A DNA stretch of 64,000 bases, taken from Nymphaea colorata (taxonomy: Eukaryota; Streptophyta; Magnoliopsida; Nymphaeales; Nymphaeaceae). The stretch is taken from the NCBI RefSeq assembly GCF_008831285.2, contig NC_045139.1:33577706-33641705 (forward strand), in the 5' to 3' direction. Each line of letters starts with the position of its first letter. Positions within the stretch are counted from its first letter, which is position 1. Of this stretch, positions 60,986 to 64,000 are shown piece by piece. The position numbers were made by a program, and so were the translations under genes. Below the pieces are notes generated by a model. That model saw nothing but the letters and a program-made list of their open reading frames with translations. It did not search any database and was not told the origin of the DNA.

Positions 60986-62548
60986 ATGGTTTTCTTGCAG
61001 GATTGCGAAGAACTGGTGTTGCACAACGTCCTGTCGAAGGTGGGAGGTAGGCATGCCGCCCAGCTCTCCTGCCTCTCAAAGTCCCTGAGGAATGCCGCCT
61101 TGGATGACAGCATCTGGGCGTCCTTCTGCCTCGCCGATTTCGGCATCTCCGCTCCTCTGGACCATCATGGCAACCCATCCCCTTCTTTCAAGGCATCTCT
61201 CTCTCTCTCTCTCTCTCTCCCCCTCTGTGTGTGTGTGTGTGTGTGTGTGTGCAAGAGATGCCTCACTTTCTTTGCTTTATATGGCGGGTGGTTTGATTTC
61301 CCATCTTCATTTGGTTATAGGCAAGCACGTAATTTTAGTTATCTATTTATCTTTTCCCTCGTGAAATGGTGTCATTGGGAGGTGTTTCTTTTGTTTTGGG
61401 TTGCTTGTTTACTGTGTTTCTTTTCATTAAAACGTTTTCTAATTATTGTAAATTTGCAAACTTAGAATATCATTCCTTCAATTTGCATGTTTTAGCCATG
61501 CTTGTGGATGTTCAATTTTTTTTTTTGTAATGCATATGTAGTCTTGATGTTTTGGTCCAGTCAATTGTATCCCATATCCTTCTTTTGCTTGTTTATATGA
61601 TCAATTTTTCCTCTTTCTATCGAATCTATTAAATTTCTAGGTGTTATTTCCAACAGATCGATGTTCCAGGCTATTCTAACATGAGTTCTAGTATCACTCT
61701 TCTGTGTAATTGACCACATTTATATTCCAAACTTAATTTCTACATATGGTACTGCTTTTTGGCATTGAAAAGTATACGTAATGCTTCAAATTCAAGTTCC
61801 TGTATGAATATATCTCATGTATGTTTGTCCTGGAGACTGTGGTATGCAGGCAGCATATAAAACTTGGCAGGAGTCTTTTCACATGTATCCGCTGCCACTT
61901 GTGAGAAGAGTTAAATCCTGTTGGGATGCTATTAAGAGCTGGGCATCAGAAAATTTTCCAGAACTATTATCTACACTGCAAAGAGGTGCATCTGAATCCG
62001 AAATTAATGAGATGGAACAAAGAATGGAAGTAAAATTTCCTCTTGCAACAAGAATCATCTACCGATTTGTCAATGGCCAAGAAATCAAGGACTTCGATTT
62101 TTTTGAAAATGAGCAATTGGCTTCCTTGGGCCTTATTGGTGGATACTCCTTCTATGATCATTCAGTGAATGTGCATCTGCTGCCTTTAAGTGAAATATTT
62201 AGGAAAACTATGCAATTAGCTTTCTTGTTTCCTTCTAATAAGCAAAAATGTGTTGTTATGGCAGCTTCCTGTCACTTGAACAAGTTCTTTTTCCTGGATT
62301 GTTCTAATAGTCAGTTGTATGTTGGTACTGGAAACCTTGCCAGTGGAGAAATGATGCCTTGTGTACCTAAGGAATTGGTTCAAGCAGTCCCTAATCAACA
62401 AGATGCTTTGCTTCTGTGGCTAGAGGAATATGGTAGGCATTTGCACAAGGGGATGTATAGAGTACGCAAAGAGCAGAATATCAAAAGAATTAGCTTATAT
62501 CCAGAAACTTCACCACTTTGTACAACTGCTATAACTAATGGCGTTCAG
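60986..62548 (+). CDS. SKIP16: F-box protein SKIP16-like, 5' part (F-box plus SUKH-like domain)
   Basis: Substrate-receptor-type F-box protein of SCF ubiquitin ligases; SKIP proteins bind the SKP1 homologue ASK (family knowledge). Exon 1 60986-61192 (69 codons) and exon 2 61850-62548 (233 codons), both phase 0. Residues about 5-45 form the F-box (ELVLHNVLSKVGGRHAAQLS, CLSKSLRNAA), then SIWASFC and PLDHHGNPSPSFK. Exon 2 continues AAYKTWQESFHMYP and a SMI1/KNR4 (SUKH)-like domain (RIIYRFVNGQE, LGLIGGYSFYDHSVN, DALLLWLEEYGRHL), ending TNGVQ before a canonical GTAAGC donor. The ApaG domain of the Arabidopsis protein should follow, but I saw no such exon before 64000. The intron 1 donor is AAG|GCATCT, a GC-AG intron. 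A CT/GT microsatellite starts a few bases inside it. Confidence 0.9.
61200..61251. repeat. (CT)n(GT)n microsatellite at the start of SKIP16 intron 1
   Basis: The CT run starts at about position +6 of the intron and is followed by a GT run of about 13 units. The GT units provide many alternative GT dinucleotides downstream of the GC donor. Confidence 0.95.
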
Positions 62549-64000
62549 GTAAGCACAGTAACGCTGTCAATTTGCCTTTTTTTATTTATTTCATACAAAT
62601 ATGGGTTCCGAAAATGACTAACTTTCACCATCTATGTCACATGGATGCTCCTGTTTGGGTGTTCTAGCTACTATGACACGTGTTTGTTTCTATTCATGAT
62701 TGTATTTGATGAAATTTGTCCATGCCAAAATTTCTCTGGAAAATGATAACTAAAAATCCTCTAAGCCATTTTATATGCATTTAGACATGATGGTTAGCTT
62801 AGTTGCGAAAAGTTTCGTCATATAGATGTATTTTGCTTCTGATTTTTTGTTGTTTCATTATTAATGTTCGTAGAAAGTTTTCTCTTATGAATAAATAAGT
62901 TTCTCATTCCATCTAATGCACTGGTTTAGTTACTTTTGTTGTTCTGCTGAGGCCAAACTCGCAGTTGCTTTTGTTTATGAGGTTATTCTTTGATAGTTAT
63001 TTCTATATTCTTGCTATATGCATATTATATGGGTAATGAGTTCAATAACCCACTTTTGGACTGGTTTTCCACATTCCCCTTTTTCCTTTTGCTCTCTCTT
63101 GTAGCTTTTTTCCTCTCCCCCATCTTTTTCTTTTCTTTTCTTTCATTTCATTTCCACACATCTCCATCCCTAGGGTTGGTGGATCATTAGTGGGAGAGAA
63201 TATTTGAAAAACCAGTCACTAAGGGAACTAGTTTAATTCATTTCTCCTCTGTGTGTGTGTGCACACGTGTGAAGATAAAAATATAGAGTTTTCAGGATTG
63301 AGTTACGTATATATGTTCCCTGGACCCAAGTTTTCTAATGTCACTTTGGAGTTACATATGTAATGCAACATAAAAATCACAAGTTGAACTTTTTAATTAT
63401 TTAAAAATGGCAAAAAATTAAACAAGAAAGATAAGAAAGTATGGAAAATGCTCTTTATGAAATGCATGAATTGCATATCTTCGACAGGCATTTCTTCATT
63501 AGAAATAATTAAAATTTGGAATTGACCATTGCAATTGCTCTCAATAGTTAAATGGGTATCAGTAAGTTTTATTATGCACGACGTACTCCTGAGTGAAATA
63601 GTTTGATGGTCCGTAAGTTTTAATTAGTAATTTTTTTTTAGAGTATAAAACATGGGCTCTTATTCAAAGAACAATGTAGCCATAATTTTGCTGCATGAGA
63701 AGTCCTAAATTTTTTCTTTGTAAGGTATAAGAATGTCCTTTTATGCAATCTTAGTATGCAGCCTTAACAAAATTTTTAACTTTAAAATAAAGAAACAATA
63801 GTTTTTTGTCATCTCTCATTGGAAGTGCAACTTTCGGTACACTTTTACATGTCATGTTGTATGGTATGGGTGTATTTTGTAATTTATACTCGGCAAGGGT
63901 GTAATGTATTGGTTTTCTTAAAAATTACATTCATACGCTATGTTATGCACAACATTGGTTTTAAGACCTGAAAACTGGTGTTTTCAGCTGTAGTGATACA
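62549..64000 (+). other. Second intron of the SKIP16-type gene, running out of the window
   Basis: Starts with GTAAGC. No ApaG-domain exon was recognised. Includes a GT microsatellite near 63251-63261 and AT-rich sequence. Confidence 0.6.

Noticed and set aside
1-64000. CRISPR array, rRNA genes, bacterial operons, integrated virus
   Set aside because: No regularly spaced repeats with unique spacers, no rRNA signature and no viral coding sequence were seen; the repeats are microsatellites, tandem duplications and plant transposon remnants.

Overview
This window looks like nuclear DNA from a flowering plant. It is AT-rich, with widely spaced intron-containing genes, many microsatellites, LTR-retrotransposon debris, small inverted-repeat transposons (hAT-like, CACTA-like, fold-back) and a scrambled patch of plastid DNA. 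A decayed TIR-type NBS-LRR gene argues against a grass. I cannot name the species. I see no bacterial, viral or CRISPR feature.

Layout. 1-4.3 kb: the 3' half of a sterol 3beta-hydroxysteroid dehydrogenase/C4-decarboxylase with a C-terminal reticulon domain (+). 4.3-8.9 kb: intergenic, with a 134-bp fold-back element, a three-copy tandem repeat of about 300 bp and Ty1-copia integrase debris. 8.9-12.2 kb: a TIR-NBS-LRR pseudogene (-) with stops, frameshifts and no TIR exon. 12.6-15.2 kb: a CACTA-type terminus and a cluster of near-perfect palindromes next to a GC-rich island. 16.9-17.6 kb: a broken type I MADS-box gene (-). 18-23 kb: repeats, including two related hAT-like MITEs, each with a perfect 8-bp target duplication. 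23.6-33 kb: a complete FPA-type gene (+; three RRMs and a SPOC domain), with a 76-bp tandem duplication across its last splice acceptor. 33-43 kb: no convincing gene. 43.0-44.1 kb: intronless serine acetyltransferase (+). 46.4-54.3 kb: E2 subunit of mitochondrial 2-oxoglutarate dehydrogenase (-), including 20-nt and 23-nt micro-exons. 55.1-55.8 kb: plastid-derived fragments (atpB, ndhH, ycf1). 56-60.9 kb: repeats and AT-rich spacer. 61-62.5 kb: 5' part of a SKIP16-type F-box gene (+), running off the window.

The intact genes (sterol synthesis, flowering and RNA 3'-end control, cysteine synthesis, TCA cycle, protein turnover) are unrelated housekeeping or regulatory genes and do not form a functional cluster. 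Exon joints for FPA, the E2 gene, the sterol gene and SKIP16 were worked out by hand from GT/AG (one GC/AG) sites. Reading phase closes across every joint listed for them. I found no convincing new multi-gene system. The most interesting signals are local: the duplicated FPA acceptor, the palindrome cluster, the GC-AG intron in SKIP16, the micro-exons of the E2 gene and the mosaic plastid insert.
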